Positions 50,990 through 59,340 of a stretch of DNA of 64,000 bases are shown in pieces (positions within the stretch are counted from its first letter, which is position 1; every line of letters begins with the position of its first letter). The position numbers and the translations under genes were made by a program. Below the pieces are notes generated by a model. It was not told the origin of the DNA. It saw only the letters and a program-made list of their open reading frames with translations, and made no database searches. The stretch comes from JBCBSP01 sp039819095 (GTDB lineage: Bacteria; Pseudomonadota; Alphaproteobacteria; Caulobacterales; Maricaulaceae): assembly GCA_039819095.1 (NCBI GenBank), contig JBCBSP010000005.1:62001-126000 (forward strand), given 5' to 3'.

Positions 50990-51403
50990 TCAGCGCATGG
51001 CTTTCAGCGCATCGAGAAGACGGCTTTCACCGCGCTCCGACGCCGCTTCGGGCTCCACAGGGCGGGCGGGCGGCGGCGTGACGGTTCGCGAAGGACGGCG
51101 CGAGAGCGCATCGGCGCGCATATCGCCGCGCTCGGCCAGCAGCGACAGCTCATCGCTCACCCGGCGCGCCTCGACGACGCGGGTCTGCAACTCAGCCCCG
51201 CTCTGCCGGGCCGCCCGGTCCAGCGCCGCCAGGCTGGCGCGCGCGCGATCGGTCGCCTCATTGAGCTGGTGGACCGTCTCGCGCATCCCGTCCTGCCCAT
51301 CGCGCAGGGCTTTCAGGCGGCGCTCCAGGCGCCAGCAGGCGATCAGCGCGAACAGGAGAAGGACGGCGACCAGCGCCTCGAACACGAAAGCGGCGAGCGT
51401 CAT
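50990..51403 (-). CDS. DUF6468-like membrane protein of the flagellar operon
   Basis: 137 residues. One N-terminal membrane helix (FEALVAVLLLFALIACW), then an amphipathic coiled-coil segment (LERRLKALRDGQDGMRETVHQLNEATDRARASLAALDRAAR) and a Pro/Arg-rich tail ending SRLLDALKAMR. This matches the small protein regularly found between fliM and motE in Caulobacter relatives. It overlaps the fliM stop by 4 bases. Role in motility not known. Confidence 0.75.
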   Translation of the reverse strand: MTLAAFVFEALVAVLLLFALIACWRLERRLKALRDGQDGMRETVHQLNEATDRARASLAALDRAARQSGAELQTRVVEARRVSDELSLLAERGDMRADALSRRPSRTVTPPPARPVEPEAASERGESRLLDALKAMR

Positions 51404-52575
51404 GTTATTCCCATCATTGCTTTTTTCGCGCTCGGAGAGAGCGGCGCATCCAGTCTGAGGGCCACGTGATGGCCCAGCCGTCCCATCCGGCCATTGGTGA
51501 GCGGGATATCGTCGCAGCGCAGCTCCACCGATCCGTCCGGCCCCGCATCGAGCAGAAGCGTGTCGCCGACCTTCAGCTTCATCACATCGCCCAGCGGGCG
51601 CTTCAGCTCATCGACCACGGCGCTAACCTCCACCTTGGTTGACCACAGCTCGGTCGCCAGGTGGCTTTCCCAGATATTGTCCCGGCCGAATTTCTCACCC
51701 ATGAATTGCTGGAGGAGCATTTTGCGGATCGGCTCCAGCGTTGCGTATGGCAAGAGCAACTCGATTCGCCCCCCGCGGTCCTCCATGTCGATGCGCAGCT
51801 TGACCAGAATGGCGGCGTTGGCCGGACGCGCGATGGCGGCGAAGCGCGGATTGGTCTCCACCCGGTCAAGATCGAAATCGACATCGGTCAGCGGCGCAAA
51901 AGCCTGCTTCGCGTCGGCCAGCACGACCTCGATCATGCGCTGAACCAGCGTACGCTCGATCGTGGTGTAGGGCCGCCCCTCAATACGCATAGCAGACGTT
52001 CCGCGCCGCCCGCCCAGCAAGACATCCACAATCGAATAGATCAGGTTGGAGTCGACGGTCAGCAGCCCGAAATTGTCCAGTTGCTTGGCGCGGAAAACCG
52101 CCAGAATGGCCGGCAGCGGGATGGAGTTGAGATAATCGCCGAACCGGATGGAGGAGATGTTATCCAGGCTCACCTCCACATTGTCGGAGGTGAAATTGCG
52201 CAGGCTCGTCGTCATCAACCGCACCAGGCGGTCGAAGACGATCTCCAGCATGGGCAGACGCTCATAGGAGACCAGCGCTGAATTGATGATGGCGCGGATG
52301 CCGGAGCGATCGGCTGCATCCTCGTCACTGACCGAGAAGCCCAGAAGGCTGTCGATCTCGTCCTGATTGAGAATGCGCTCAGGACCGCCCGAAGCGCCGC
52401 TCTGCGGCAGATGGGAGTCCTCGTCGCCGCCAACCATCGCCTCCCACTCGGAGGCGAGCTCGTCGCCGGCGTCACCATCGCCACCGCCACCGGCAGCATC
52501 AAAATCAGGCTGCTCTGCGGAGGCGGCGGCCTCCCATTCCGCTGCAAGCGCGTCCTGATCAACGTCGTCTGACAT
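51400..52575 (-). CDS. fliM: flagellar motor switch protein FliM
   Basis: 391 residues. The N-terminus is long and acidic. The conserved LNQDEIDSLLGF segment (usually the CheY-P binding site at the extreme N-terminus) lies at about residue 70, displaced by a Glu/Ala/Gly-rich extension. The middle domain has GIRAIINSALVSYERLPMLEIVFDRLVRLMTTSLRNF and the C-terminal domain the SpoA fold (LKVGDTLLLDAGPDGSVELRCDDIPLTNGRMG in family terms). Part of the C-ring controlling rotation direction. 37 bp after fliL. Confidence 0.96.
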   Translation of the reverse strand: MSDDVDQDALAAEWEAAASAEQPDFDAAGGGGDGDAGDELASEWEAMVGGDEDSHLPQSGASGGPERILNQDEIDSLLGFSVSDEDAADRSGIRAIINSALVSYERLPMLEIVFDRLVRLMTTSLRNFTSDNVEVSLDNISSIRFGDYLNSIPLPAILAVFRAKQLDNFGLLTVDSNLIYSIVDVLLGGRRGTSAMRIEGRPYTTIERTLVQRMIEVVLADAKQAFAPLTDVDFDLDRVETNPRFAAIARPANAAILVKLRIDMEDRGGRIELLLPYATLEPIRKMLLQQFMGEKFGRDNIWESHLATELWSTKVEVSAVVDELKRPLGDVMKLKVGDTLLLDAGPDGSVELRCDDIPLTNGRMGRLGHHVALRLDAPLSPSAKKAMMGIT

Positions 52576-52612
52576 AGTCTACTCCAGCGCGCCCGTCCGG
52601 GCGGCGCTCCGC

Positions 52613-53167
52613 TTATTGAATCAGCATGTCTTCGATGAGCACCGCATCCACGCGCGATGGCGCAAGCGCGATATTGATCCGGCGCAACAATTCCAGACGC
52701 AGGCGATGCGTGCCCGCAGACCCGGACAGATCCTCAAGCCGAAGCTCGCGCAGGAAAGTCTGATACTGGTTCAGGATCAGCGGCATGCGCGCATCGAGCA
52801 CTTCAGCCATCGCCTCGTCGGACACCTGAACCGCAAGATTGAGCTTCAGATAGGTGGTGCGCCCGTCCCCGCCATCGATATTCACCAGCATTTCAGGCAG
52901 ATCGAGAATAATCGGGTTCTCGTCCATCTGAGCCAGATGCGCCTGATCATCGGCTTCACCGTGCTCGTCGGCGGCTTCGCCCTCGGCGAGATGAGCGTCA
53001 TCATCGCCGCCCAGGAAGAAGAGCGCTGCGGCCACACCGCCGAGAATCACCACCAGCGCGGGAAGACCGGCGAACAAGGCGAGCTTTTTGATGTCGCGCT
53101 TCTTCTCGCCGCCCTCAGCATCCTCGCCTTCAGCGTCTTCGATGTCCTCGTCCAGATCTTCGGCCAT
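52613..53167 (-). CDS. fliL: flagellar basal-body protein FliL
   Basis: 184 residues from ATG 53167. The 10-residue longer frame starts with a GTG-like codon. It has an acidic, charged cytoplasmic start, one membrane helix (LALFAGLPALVVILGGVAAALFFLGG), an acidic linker and the periplasmic SPFH-like domain (YLKLNLAVQVSD, LILNQYQTFLRELRLEDLSGSAGTHRLRLELLRRIN). It surrounds the stator and supports torque. First gene of the minus-strand flagellar operon. Confidence 0.93.
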   Translation of the reverse strand: MAEDLDEDIEDAEGEDAEGGEKKRDIKKLALFAGLPALVVILGGVAAALFFLGGDDDAHLAEGEAADEHGEADDQAHLAQMDENPIILDLPEMLVNIDGGDGRTTYLKLNLAVQVSDEAMAEVLDARMPLILNQYQTFLRELRLEDLSGSAGTHRLRLELLRRINIALAPSRVDAVLIEDMLIQ

Positions 53168-53475
53168 CACCCTGTCCTCAATCCACTGCGCCAGCACGCC
53201 TTCCAGGCGCCCACGCGACGCGCGCGCGGAATCTTGAACGATGATTAACGACCAGCCCGGTTAACGATCCGTTGGGAAAAGGCGCCGGAGCGGCAATTTC
53301 TTCCCACCTGGACGATATCCGCCGGGCGCCGGGCGCGCCGCTCGACGGGACGCCCGATCTAACCAACTGATAAATATGAGCATTAACCTTGGCACGTCGA
53401 TTGCCTTGATTAACCGTGAACACCCGCGAGGCGAAGCCCTTGGATGCGGGCCGACATCTCCAGAAGGGGGACGAT
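53168..53475. promoter_or_regulatory. divergent fliL / flgF regulatory region
   Basis: 308 bp. It contains the near-consensus sigma-54 promoter of flgF (53389-53404), an incomplete FlbD-like site CGGCAATTTCTTCCC (53291-53305) and several TTAAC half-sites (about 53246, 53261, 53383, 53410) of the kind recognised by CtrA. None has the full TTAA-N7-TTAA spacing. Confidence 0.6.
53389..53404 (+). promoter_or_regulatory. sigma-54 promoter of the flgFGAH operon
   Basis: TTGGCACGTCGATTGC matches the consensus TTGGCACG-N4-TTGC at every fixed position. The start would fall near 53416. A FlbD-like half palindrome begins at 53291, exactly 100 bp before the GG. Confidence 0.85.
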
Positions 53476-54207
53476 ATGGATAACGCCATGATGATCGGGC
53501 TGTCGCGTCAGATGACGCTGCGCCGTGCGATGGACGTTACAGCCAATAACATCGCCAACGCGTCCACCACCGGCTTCAAGGCCGAGCGCCTGCTGCTTCA
53601 GGCCAACCCGGCAACGCCGGCGCGCGCCCTGGATGGTCCGCAGCGCCTGAATTATGTCGATGAGATCGGAATCGGGCGGGATTTCTCCCAGGGCCTGCTG
53701 GAGCCGACAGGTCGCCCGCTTGATCTCGCCATCGAAGGTGAAGGCTTCTTCGTTCTGGACACCGAAGCCGGCGAACGCTTCACCCGCGACGGTCGCTTCA
53801 TGATGGACCCCGAAGGGGCCATAACCGCCAGCGACGGATCCCGCGTGCTCGACACGGTCGGACAGCCGATCATTCTCGACCCCCAGGCTGGCGCCATCGA
53901 GGTCAGCGCGTCGGGCGAAATCGCTCAGAACGGCGCGGTTGTCGCCCAGCTTGGCGTGGTGCGCTTTGACGCCATGAGCGCGCTTCAGAAAACGGGTGAT
54001 AACCGCTTCGCCGCCGGCGGCGCGGAGCCGGAACCGATCTTCACCCCGGTCGTCCGGCAGGGTTTTTCCGAAGGCTCGAATGTTCGCGCCATTCTGGAAA
54101 TCACCCGGATGCTGGAAGTCTCGCGCGCCTACTCATCGGCGACGCGCCTGGTCAACAACACTGACGAGCTGAGCAAGAAGGCGCTTGAGCGCCTCGGCCG
54201 GCCATAA
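53476..54207 (+). CDS. flgF: flagellar proximal rod protein FlgF
   Basis: 243 residues from ATG 53476, behind a purine-rich GAAGGGGGA site. The 20-residue longer frame lacks one and overlaps the promoter leader. Rod-family N-terminus (MTLRRAMDVTANNIANASTTGFKAERL, with the ANNIAN motif), central GEGFFVLDTEAGERFTRDGRF, and C-terminus QGFSEGSNVRAILEITRMLEVSRAY. First gene of the plus-strand operon. Confidence 0.95.
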   Translation: MDNAMMIGLSRQMTLRRAMDVTANNIANASTTGFKAERLLLQANPATPARALDGPQRLNYVDEIGIGRDFSQGLLEPTGRPLDLAIEGEGFFVLDTEAGERFTRDGRFMMDPEGAITASDGSRVLDTVGQPIILDPQAGAIEVSASGEIAQNGAVVAQLGVVRFDAMSALQKTGDNRFAAGGAEPEPIFTPVVRQGFSEGSNVRAILEITRMLEVSRAYSSATRLVNNTDELSKKALERLGRP

Positions 54208-54231
54208 CCGTTCCTGAGGAGGAGCTGACGC

Positions 54232-55017
54232 ATGCGCGCTCTTGCAACCGCCGCCACCGGCATGGAAGCCCAACAGCTCAATGTCGAGGTGATCTCGCAC
54301 AATATCGCCAACATGAACACGACCGCGTTCAAGCGGCAGCGTGCGGAGTTTCAGGACCTGCTCTATCAGAACGTCCAGAGCGTCGGGGCCAATTCCTCCG
54401 ACGCAGGAACCATCGTTCCCACCGGGGTCCAGATCGGTCTCGGCGTCGCGGCCGGGTCGGTCTACCGCATCACCGAGCAGGGCAGTCTCAGCCAGACCGG
54501 CAATGAGCTGGATCTGGCCATCTCAGGTTCCGGCTGGTTCCGCGTGCAGCTGCCCAATGGCGGCGACGCCTATACCCGCGCCGGCAGCTTCTCCAAAAGC
54601 CCGGACGGTCAGCTGGTGACCGCAGACGGCTACACCGTCATGCCGGGCATCGCGCTTCCGGACGAGGCGCGCGCCATCGCCATCAACGCCCAGGGCCAGG
54701 TTCAGGCGCTGTTCGATAACGATCCGGCGCCGCAGACCATCGGCCAGCTGGAAGTCGCCGTCTTCGCCAATGAGGCGGGCCTGGAAGGCATGGGCGAAAA
54801 TCTCTACCTGGAGACCGCCGCCTCTGGTGCAGCCAATATCGGCGCGCCCGGCCAGGCCGGGTTCGGCACCGTGCGGCAGGGCTTTGTTGAAGCCTCCAAT
54901 GTCGACGCCGTGACGGAGATCACCGCCCTCATCCAGGCCCAGCGCGCCTACGAGATGAATGCGCGGATCATCACCGCCGCCGACGAAATGCTCGCCACCT
55001 CGTCCAACCTGCGCTGA
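54232..55017 (+). CDS. flgG: flagellar distal rod protein FlgG
   Basis: 261 residues. N-terminus GMEAQQLNVEVISHNIANMNTTAFKRQRAEF with the SHNIANMNTTAFKR rod motif, YQN followed by the FlgG-specific insertion region, GSGWFRVQLPNGGDAYTRAG, and C-terminus QGFVEASNVDAVTEITALIQAQRAYEMN. GAGGAG lies before the ATG, 24 bp after flgF. Confidence 0.97.
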   Translation: MRALATAATGMEAQQLNVEVISHNIANMNTTAFKRQRAEFQDLLYQNVQSVGANSSDAGTIVPTGVQIGLGVAAGSVYRITEQGSLSQTGNELDLAISGSGWFRVQLPNGGDAYTRAGSFSKSPDGQLVTADGYTVMPGIALPDEARAIAINAQGQVQALFDNDPAPQTIGQLEVAVFANEAGLEGMGENLYLETAASGAANIGAPGQAGFGTVRQGFVEASNVDAVTEITALIQAQRAYEMNARIITAADEMLATSSNLR

Positions 55018-55032
55018 TCGTAAGGATACGTC

Positions 55033-55986
55033 ATGCTCGCCCGCATCGTGCTCATCACCGCTCTGGCTCTGGCCGCGGCTCCGGCCATCGCCCAGCCGGC
55101 GCCGGACGAGACGCCGCGCAGCGTGGTGCTCAAGGAACGCCTGGTCACGCACGACCATGTGGTGAGCCTGGCCGACCTCTTTACGCTTTCCGAAGGCGAT
55201 GTCGACGCTCCGCTGGCGCGCATTGCAGAACCGGGCGAACGACTTTCCATCGACCCGGACTATGTGCGTTCGGTCGCCGCCCGGGCCGGGCTGAACTGGG
55301 CGAACGCCTCCGGCCTTCTGCGCATCACCGTAGAGCGCGCCGGGCGGGCCGTTGCCGCCTCCGACATCGCCTCCATGATTGAAGGCGCGCTGTTCGTCGA
55401 ACACGGCGAGGCCCATGAGGTGACGCTGTCCAATCGCGCGCTGGTCATGCACGCCCCCATCGACACGGTCGGCGGGCCGGAATTGCTGGCGCTGGATTAC
55501 GATGCGCGCTCCGGGCTGTTTCGTGCAGAGATCGCCGCCTGGCCGGGCGGTGAGCGCCGGACCATCGCCGGGCGCGCCATGGCGGTGCTCGACATTCCCG
55601 TGCTCGCCCGCCCGCTGGCGCGCGGCGAGGTGATCAGCGAGGACGCGATCGACTGGGCCCGTCTTCCCGCCGCCCGTATTCGCGGCGACGCGCTGGTCAA
55701 TCCCGATCAACTCATCGGACAGGAAGCCCGCCGGGCGCTGCGTCCCGGCGAACCGGTGCGGGCCTCCGATCTGAAGACGCCGGCTGCGATCACGCGCGGG
55801 GAAACCGTCGCCCTGGTTTTTGAAGTCGGCGCGCTGACGCTGACCGCCCGCGCGCGCGCCATGAATGACGCCGCTGTCGGAGAGACCGCCCGCTTCGTCA
55901 ATCTGCAATCGAACCGGACCGTGGAAGCCGTGGTGGAGGCGCCGGGACGCGCCCGCGTGCACGGCCTGTCCGCGCGCCCGGCCTGA
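55033..55986 (+). CDS. flgA: flagellar P-ring assembly chaperone FlgA
   Basis: 317 residues. A signal peptide is cleaved near AIAQ. It is longer than enteric FlgA (about 220) because of an N-terminal extension, as in other Caulobacter relatives. The C-terminal SAF-type domain is clear: VPVLARPLARGEVISEDAIDW, LIGQEARRALRPGEPVRASDLK, GETVALVFEVGALTLTARARAMND and VNLQSNRTVEAVVEAPGRARV. It assists P-ring (FlgI) assembly in the periplasm. Confidence 0.92.
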   Translation: MLARIVLITALALAAAPAIAQPAPDETPRSVVLKERLVTHDHVVSLADLFTLSEGDVDAPLARIAEPGERLSIDPDYVRSVAARAGLNWANASGLLRITVERAGRAVAASDIASMIEGALFVEHGEAHEVTLSNRALVMHAPIDTVGGPELLALDYDARSGLFRAEIAAWPGGERRTIAGRAMAVLDIPVLARPLARGEVISEDAIDWARLPAARIRGDALVNPDQLIGQEARRALRPGEPVRASDLKTPAAITRGETVALVFEVGALTLTARARAMNDAAVGETARFVNLQSNRTVEAVVEAPGRARVHGLSARPA

Positions 55987-56014
55987 ACGACACCGCCTTC
56001 CAAGGGGATAGTCC

Positions 56015-56809
56015 ATGAACCGCTTCATTCTTCGTCTCGCCGCCACGGCGCTGGCCGGGTTCTGCCTGACCGCCTGCGCGGCGAAGGAGCGCCTGTCCTA
56101 TGTCGGCCAGCCGCCGCCCCTGTCGGCGATGCAGAACGAGGCGGCGATGCGCGGCTCGGCCGGGTTCGACCCGCGCCTGCAGCGCAACCCGCAGGCTGAA
56201 CAGATCGCCCAGCTGCAGGCGGTCGCCGCCGCGCACCAGGCTTCGGCGGGCATGAACTCGCTGTGGCGGTCCAACAGTCATACCTTTTTCGGTGATCCGC
56301 GTGCGGCGCGCGTCGGCGACATCCTCACGGTCAATATCGACATTTCAGACCGCGCTCAGGTCTCCAACCAGACAAGCCGCGCACGGACCTCGGCTGAAGA
56401 TTCCGATCTGACGAATTTCCTCGGCGGAGAGGCCGCGCTCAGCCAGTTCTTCAATGACGCGATCGACCCGTCTTCGCTGACCAGCTTCGGCTCGACCAGC
56501 TCCACGCAGGGCTCCGGCTCGGTGAACCGGTCGGAGACCATATCCATGACCGCCGCCGCCATCGTGGTGGAGGTGCTGTGGAACGGGAATATGGTGATCC
56601 ATGGCCGTCAGGAAGTCCGCATCAATAACGAAGTGCGCGAGCTCCTGATCGCCGGCATCGTGCGTCCGCAGGATATCGACGCGGCCAACACGATCGACCA
56701 CACCCAGATCGCCGAGGCGCGCATCTCCTATGGCGGCCGCGGCCATATCTCCGAAATGCAGCGCCCGCCGATCGGTCAGGAGATCTATAACCTGCTCTGG
56801 CCGTTCTGA
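56015..56809 (+). CDS. flgH: flagellar L-ring lipoprotein FlgH
   Basis: 264 residues. Lipobox TAC at LAGFCLTACAAK. Mature protein with the L-ring signature: SLWRSNSHTFFGDPRAARVGDILTVNI, and later GNMVIHGRQEVRINNEVRELLIAGIVRPQDI and VSYGGRGHIS-type ending (ISYGGRGHISEMQ). It forms the outer-membrane bushing. Last gene of the flgF operon; the palindromic element at 56821 follows. Confidence 0.96.
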   Translation: MNRFILRLAATALAGFCLTACAAKERLSYVGQPPPLSAMQNEAAMRGSAGFDPRLQRNPQAEQIAQLQAVAAAHQASAGMNSLWRSNSHTFFGDPRAARVGDILTVNIDISDRAQVSNQTSRARTSAEDSDLTNFLGGEAALSQFFNDAIDPSSLTSFGSTSSTQGSGSVNRSETISMTAAAIVVEVLWNGNMVIHGRQEVRINNEVRELLIAGIVRPQDIDAANTIDHTQIAEARISYGGRGHISEMQRPPIGQEIYNLLWPF

Positions 56810-56820
56810 TCGGTTTTCAT

Positions 56821-56929
56821 TGTCATCCCGGCCACGCGCGTTAGCGCCGAGCCGAGACCCTGACGCCTGCCGCTGGACTCAGACCAACCGGAATGGGTGC
56901 CGGGTCTCGCAAGCTTGCCCGGGATGACA
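56821..56929. repeat. REP/MITE-like palindromic element, possible bidirectional terminator
   Basis: The ends TGTCATCCCGG and CCGGGATGACA are perfect 11-bp inverted repeats, with a nested pair CGAGACCC / GGGTCTCG about 50 bp apart. The 109-bp unit lies between the convergent flgH and dksA genes. GTCATCCCGG-type palindromes are common dispersed repeats in high-GC alphaproteobacteria. Only one copy is seen in this window. Confidence 0.55.
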
Positions 56930-56980
56930 GCTCAACACCGTCATCGAACGCCCTCGGACGGTCATGTCAGAAGAGACGCC

Positions 56981-57412
56981 TCAGTCGTCGCGGTGGACGC
57001 GCTCGGATCGCTCGTGGCGTTCCTGGGCTTCAAGGCTGAGCGTGGCGACCGGGCGCGCATCCAGACGGGCCAGAGAGATCGGCTCGCCGGTGTCTTCGCA
57101 ATAGCCGTACTCGCCTTCATCAATGCGGCGCAGCGCCGACTCGATCTTGGAGATCAGCTTGCGTTGACGATCGCGGGCCCTCAGCTCCAGAGAGCGGTCG
57201 GTTTCGGTCGACGCGCGATCGGCCAGATCGGGGAGCGCGCCCAAGTCTTCCTGCAGGCTGGTCAGCGTGGAGCGGCTTTCACGGATGATCTCGTCGCGCC
57301 ACGCCATGAGCTTGCGCCGGAAATATTCCTTCTGGCGCTCATTCATGAACGGCTCGTCATCGCTGGGACGATAGCCGTCGGGCAGTTCGATCTGGGATTC
57401 AATTGCGCTCAT
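56981..57412 (-). CDS. dksA: RNA polymerase-binding regulator DksA
   Basis: 143 residues from ATG 57412. The longer frame to 57634 reads through the intergenic region and overlaps fliX. Coiled coil (RKLMAWRDEIIRESRSTLTSLQED, DLADRASTETDRSLELRARDRQRKL) with the tip Asp residues, then the C-terminal zinc-finger region IDEGEYGYCEDTGEPI and ATLSLEAQERHE. Of the four canonical cysteines only the first remains. DksA proteins lacking them are known in alphaproteobacteria. It mediates ppGpp control of transcription. Confidence 0.93.
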   Translation of the reverse strand: MSAIESQIELPDGYRPSDDEPFMNERQKEYFRRKLMAWRDEIIRESRSTLTSLQEDLGALPDLADRASTETDRSLELRARDRQRKLISKIESALRRIDEGEYGYCEDTGEPISLARLDARPVATLSLEAQERHERSERVHRDD

Positions 57413-57569
57413 ATCTGACCGCCTCCGCTTAACCCTGCGCCCCTGCCGAAGCGCGCCGGAGAATATCCAGCAAGCGCTTTGAGTCAACGAGGCGGCGCGG
57501 TTGCGGCGCAAGTCTGGCGCCATTGTGAAAAGGTCGTGATTTCCACAGCTTGAACGAAGCGGCGCAGAT

Positions 57570-57986
57570 TCAGGCGTCGTATTTCGCCAATTCCACAGCC
57601 GCGCGCGTCTCAACTTCGTCCAGCGCGGCCTCAAGTTTGGGGTCCGCGACCGATTCGCGGCGCGAGCGCAAAAGCTCCATCAGGGCGGTGAGTTTCGAAC
57701 GCGGAAGCCCGCCTTCAAGCAGCGCGATCTTCAGATCATCGAGCACGTCCAGCATGGACAGGGCGCGCTCGGTCATCCTGCGACGCGCCTCCAGCGGCTC
57801 GCCGCCGGCCTGCAACGCCATGAGCGCATCGACCGAACCCACCGCCGAGACCTGTTCCATGGCGCCCAACGGACCGCCTGACGATGCTGGCGCAGGGCCT
57901 TCAGGCGCGAATCCGGTCGGATCGGCGGCTTTCTTCCTGTGGGACGCGGCGGGACCGCCAACGCGATTAGGACCGTTGATTTTCAT
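57570..57986 (-). CDS. fliX: flagellar assembly regulator FliX
   Basis: 138 residues. It begins MKINGPNRVGGPAASHRK and has the FliX helical core (ALMALQAGGEPLEARRRMTERALSMLDVLDDLKIALLEGGLPRSKL, then LLRSRRESVADPKLEAALDEVETRAAVELAKYDA). FliX couples basal-body assembly to the sigma-54 activator FlbD in Caulobacter. Divergent from flgI, as in Caulobacter. The TTAA-N7-TTAA site at 58035 lies upstream. Confidence 0.9.
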   Translation of the reverse strand: MKINGPNRVGGPAASHRKKAADPTGFAPEGPAPASSGGPLGAMEQVSAVGSVDALMALQAGGEPLEARRRMTERALSMLDVLDDLKIALLEGGLPRSKLTALMELLRSRRESVADPKLEAALDEVETRAAVELAKYDA

Positions 57987-58034
57987 CGCTGGAACATTTC
58001 CCTCATGGTCGCATCCAAGCTGGCTTAAGCTCTG

Positions 58035-58049
58035 TTAACGCGCTCTTAA
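58035..58049. promoter_or_regulatory. CtrA-type binding site between fliX and flgI
   Basis: TTAACGCGCTCTTAA is exactly TTAA-N7-TTAA, the full CtrA consensus, 49 bp before the fliX start. In Caulobacter fliX belongs to the CtrA-controlled class II genes, so the position agrees with known regulation. Confidence 0.7.
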
Positions 58050-58064
58050 ACACGCTGGCCAAAG

Positions 58065-58079
58065 CGGCAATTCTTGCCG
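58065..58079. promoter_or_regulatory. FlbD-type (ftr-like) palindrome
   Basis: CGGCAA-TTC-TTGCCG, a perfect inverted repeat with a 3-bp spacer. It starts exactly 100 bp upstream of the -24 GG of the flgI promoter. The related CGGCAATTTCTTCCC starts exactly 100 bp upstream of the flgF promoter GG. Confidence 0.6.
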
Positions 58080-58162
58080 GGGCCGGTTGTGCGAGCCTCG
58101 CATTCTTCCCAGCGGCAACTGAACTAAGATGCTGTTTTATATTCAGTTTTTAGCCTCACCCC

Positions 58163-58178
58163 TTGGCACGCGGCGTGC
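58163..58178 (+). promoter_or_regulatory. sigma-54 promoter of the flgI operon
   Basis: TTGGCACGCGGCGTGC: full -24 TTGGCACG, GC at 58177-58178 with the 12-base offset, GTGC at -12. The start falls near 58190, 32 nt before the ATG at 58222. Confidence 0.8.
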
Positions 58179-58221
58179 ATATCCGTGTGTGACGTAATTC
58201 GCAGGCCGGGTCGAGCCCAAC

Positions 58222-59340
58222 ATGGCGTTCATGCATTTGATGTTCCGCATTCTCGCTGCCGCCGCTCTGGCGCTGGCTCTCAGCGCCAGCGCCCTGGCCA
58301 ATCCGCGCATCAAGGATATCGCCGATGTGGAAGGCGTGCGCGACAATCAGCTGGTCGGCTACGGCCTGGTGGTCGGGCTGGACGGAACCGGCGACACCCT
58401 GCGCAACACCGCCTTCACCCGCCAGTCGCTGAACTCCATGCTGGAGCGCTTCAACGTCAATATCCGCGATGCGGATCTGCGCACCGGCAATGTCGCCGCC
58501 GTCATGCTGACGGCCAGCCTGCCGCCCTTCTCCATCCCCGGCTCCCGCATTGATGTTTCGGTATCCGCCCTGGGCGATGCGTCAAGCCTTCAGGGCGGAA
58601 CGCTGATCGCGACCCCGCTCATGGGCGCGGACGGGCAGGTCTATGCGGTCGGCCAGGGTTCGATCGCGGTCGGCGGGTTTTCCGCAGATGGCGACGGAGC
58701 GAGCATCACCCGCGGCGTGCCCACCAATGGACGCATCGCCAACGGCGCGATCATTGAACGCGAGCTGCGCTTTGACCTGGCCGGTCGCCAGACTATCCGC
58801 CTGGCGCTGCGCAATCCGGACTTCACCACTGCGCGCCGCATGGCCCAGGCCATTAACGCCTTTATCGGACCTCAGACCGCTTCGGCGACCGACCCCACCG
58901 CGGTCGCGCTGACGCGCCCGCGCGGCTATCGCGGCGACATGATCGACCTCATCGCAGAGGTGGAGCAATTGCGCGTCGCTGCGGACATGCGCGCGCGCGT
59001 CGTTATCGACGAATCCACCGGAACCATCGTGATGGGCGAGAATGTGCGGGTGTCCACCGTCGCCATCGCCCAGGGCAATCTGACCATCTCGGTCAGCGAA
59101 ACCCCGGTCGTCAGCCAGCCCGCCCCCTTCGCCGAGGTCGGCGAAGCGATCGAGCTGCCGCGCACCGAGATCACCGCCACCGAAGACGCCGCCCAGCTTG
59201 GCGTGCTCGACGGCACGGTGTCGCTTCGCGATCTGGTCGACGGGCTGAATGCGCTGGGCGTCAGCCCGCGCGACATGATCACCATATTGCAGGCCATCAA
59301 GGCGTCCGGCGCGCTGCAGGCCGAGATCGAGGTGCTCTAG
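58222..59340 (+). CDS. flgI: flagellar P-ring protein FlgI
   Basis: 372 residues. Signal peptide to ALAN (residue 27), then RIKDIADVEGVRDNQLVGYGLVVGLDGTGD, FTRQSLNSMLERFNVNI, and the C-terminal TVSLRDLVDGLNALGVSPRDMITILQAIKASGALQAEIEVL, all characteristic. It forms the periplasmic P-ring around the rod. The stop TAG directly abuts the next ATG at 59341. Confidence 0.97.
   Translation: MAFMHLMFRILAAAALALALSASALANPRIKDIADVEGVRDNQLVGYGLVVGLDGTGDTLRNTAFTRQSLNSMLERFNVNIRDADLRTGNVAAVMLTASLPPFSIPGSRIDVSVSALGDASSLQGGTLIATPLMGADGQVYAVGQGSIAVGGFSADGDGASITRGVPTNGRIANGAIIERELRFDLAGRQTIRLALRNPDFTTARRMAQAINAFIGPQTASATDPTAVALTRPRGYRGDMIDLIAEVEQLRVAADMRARVVIDESTGTIVMGENVRVSTVAIAQGNLTISVSETPVVSQPAPFAEVGEAIELPRTEITATEDAAQLGVLDGTVSLRDLVDGLNALGVSPRDMITILQAIKASGALQAEIEVL

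Noticed and set aside
53240..53270. CtrA site upstream of fliL
   Set aside because: Two TTAAC half-sites are present but 12 bases apart, not the 7 required. Only half-sites were noted.
54523..56046. 507-codon minus-strand frame
   Set aside because: Antisense to flgG and flgA. The product is Gly/Arg/His-rich and low complexity.
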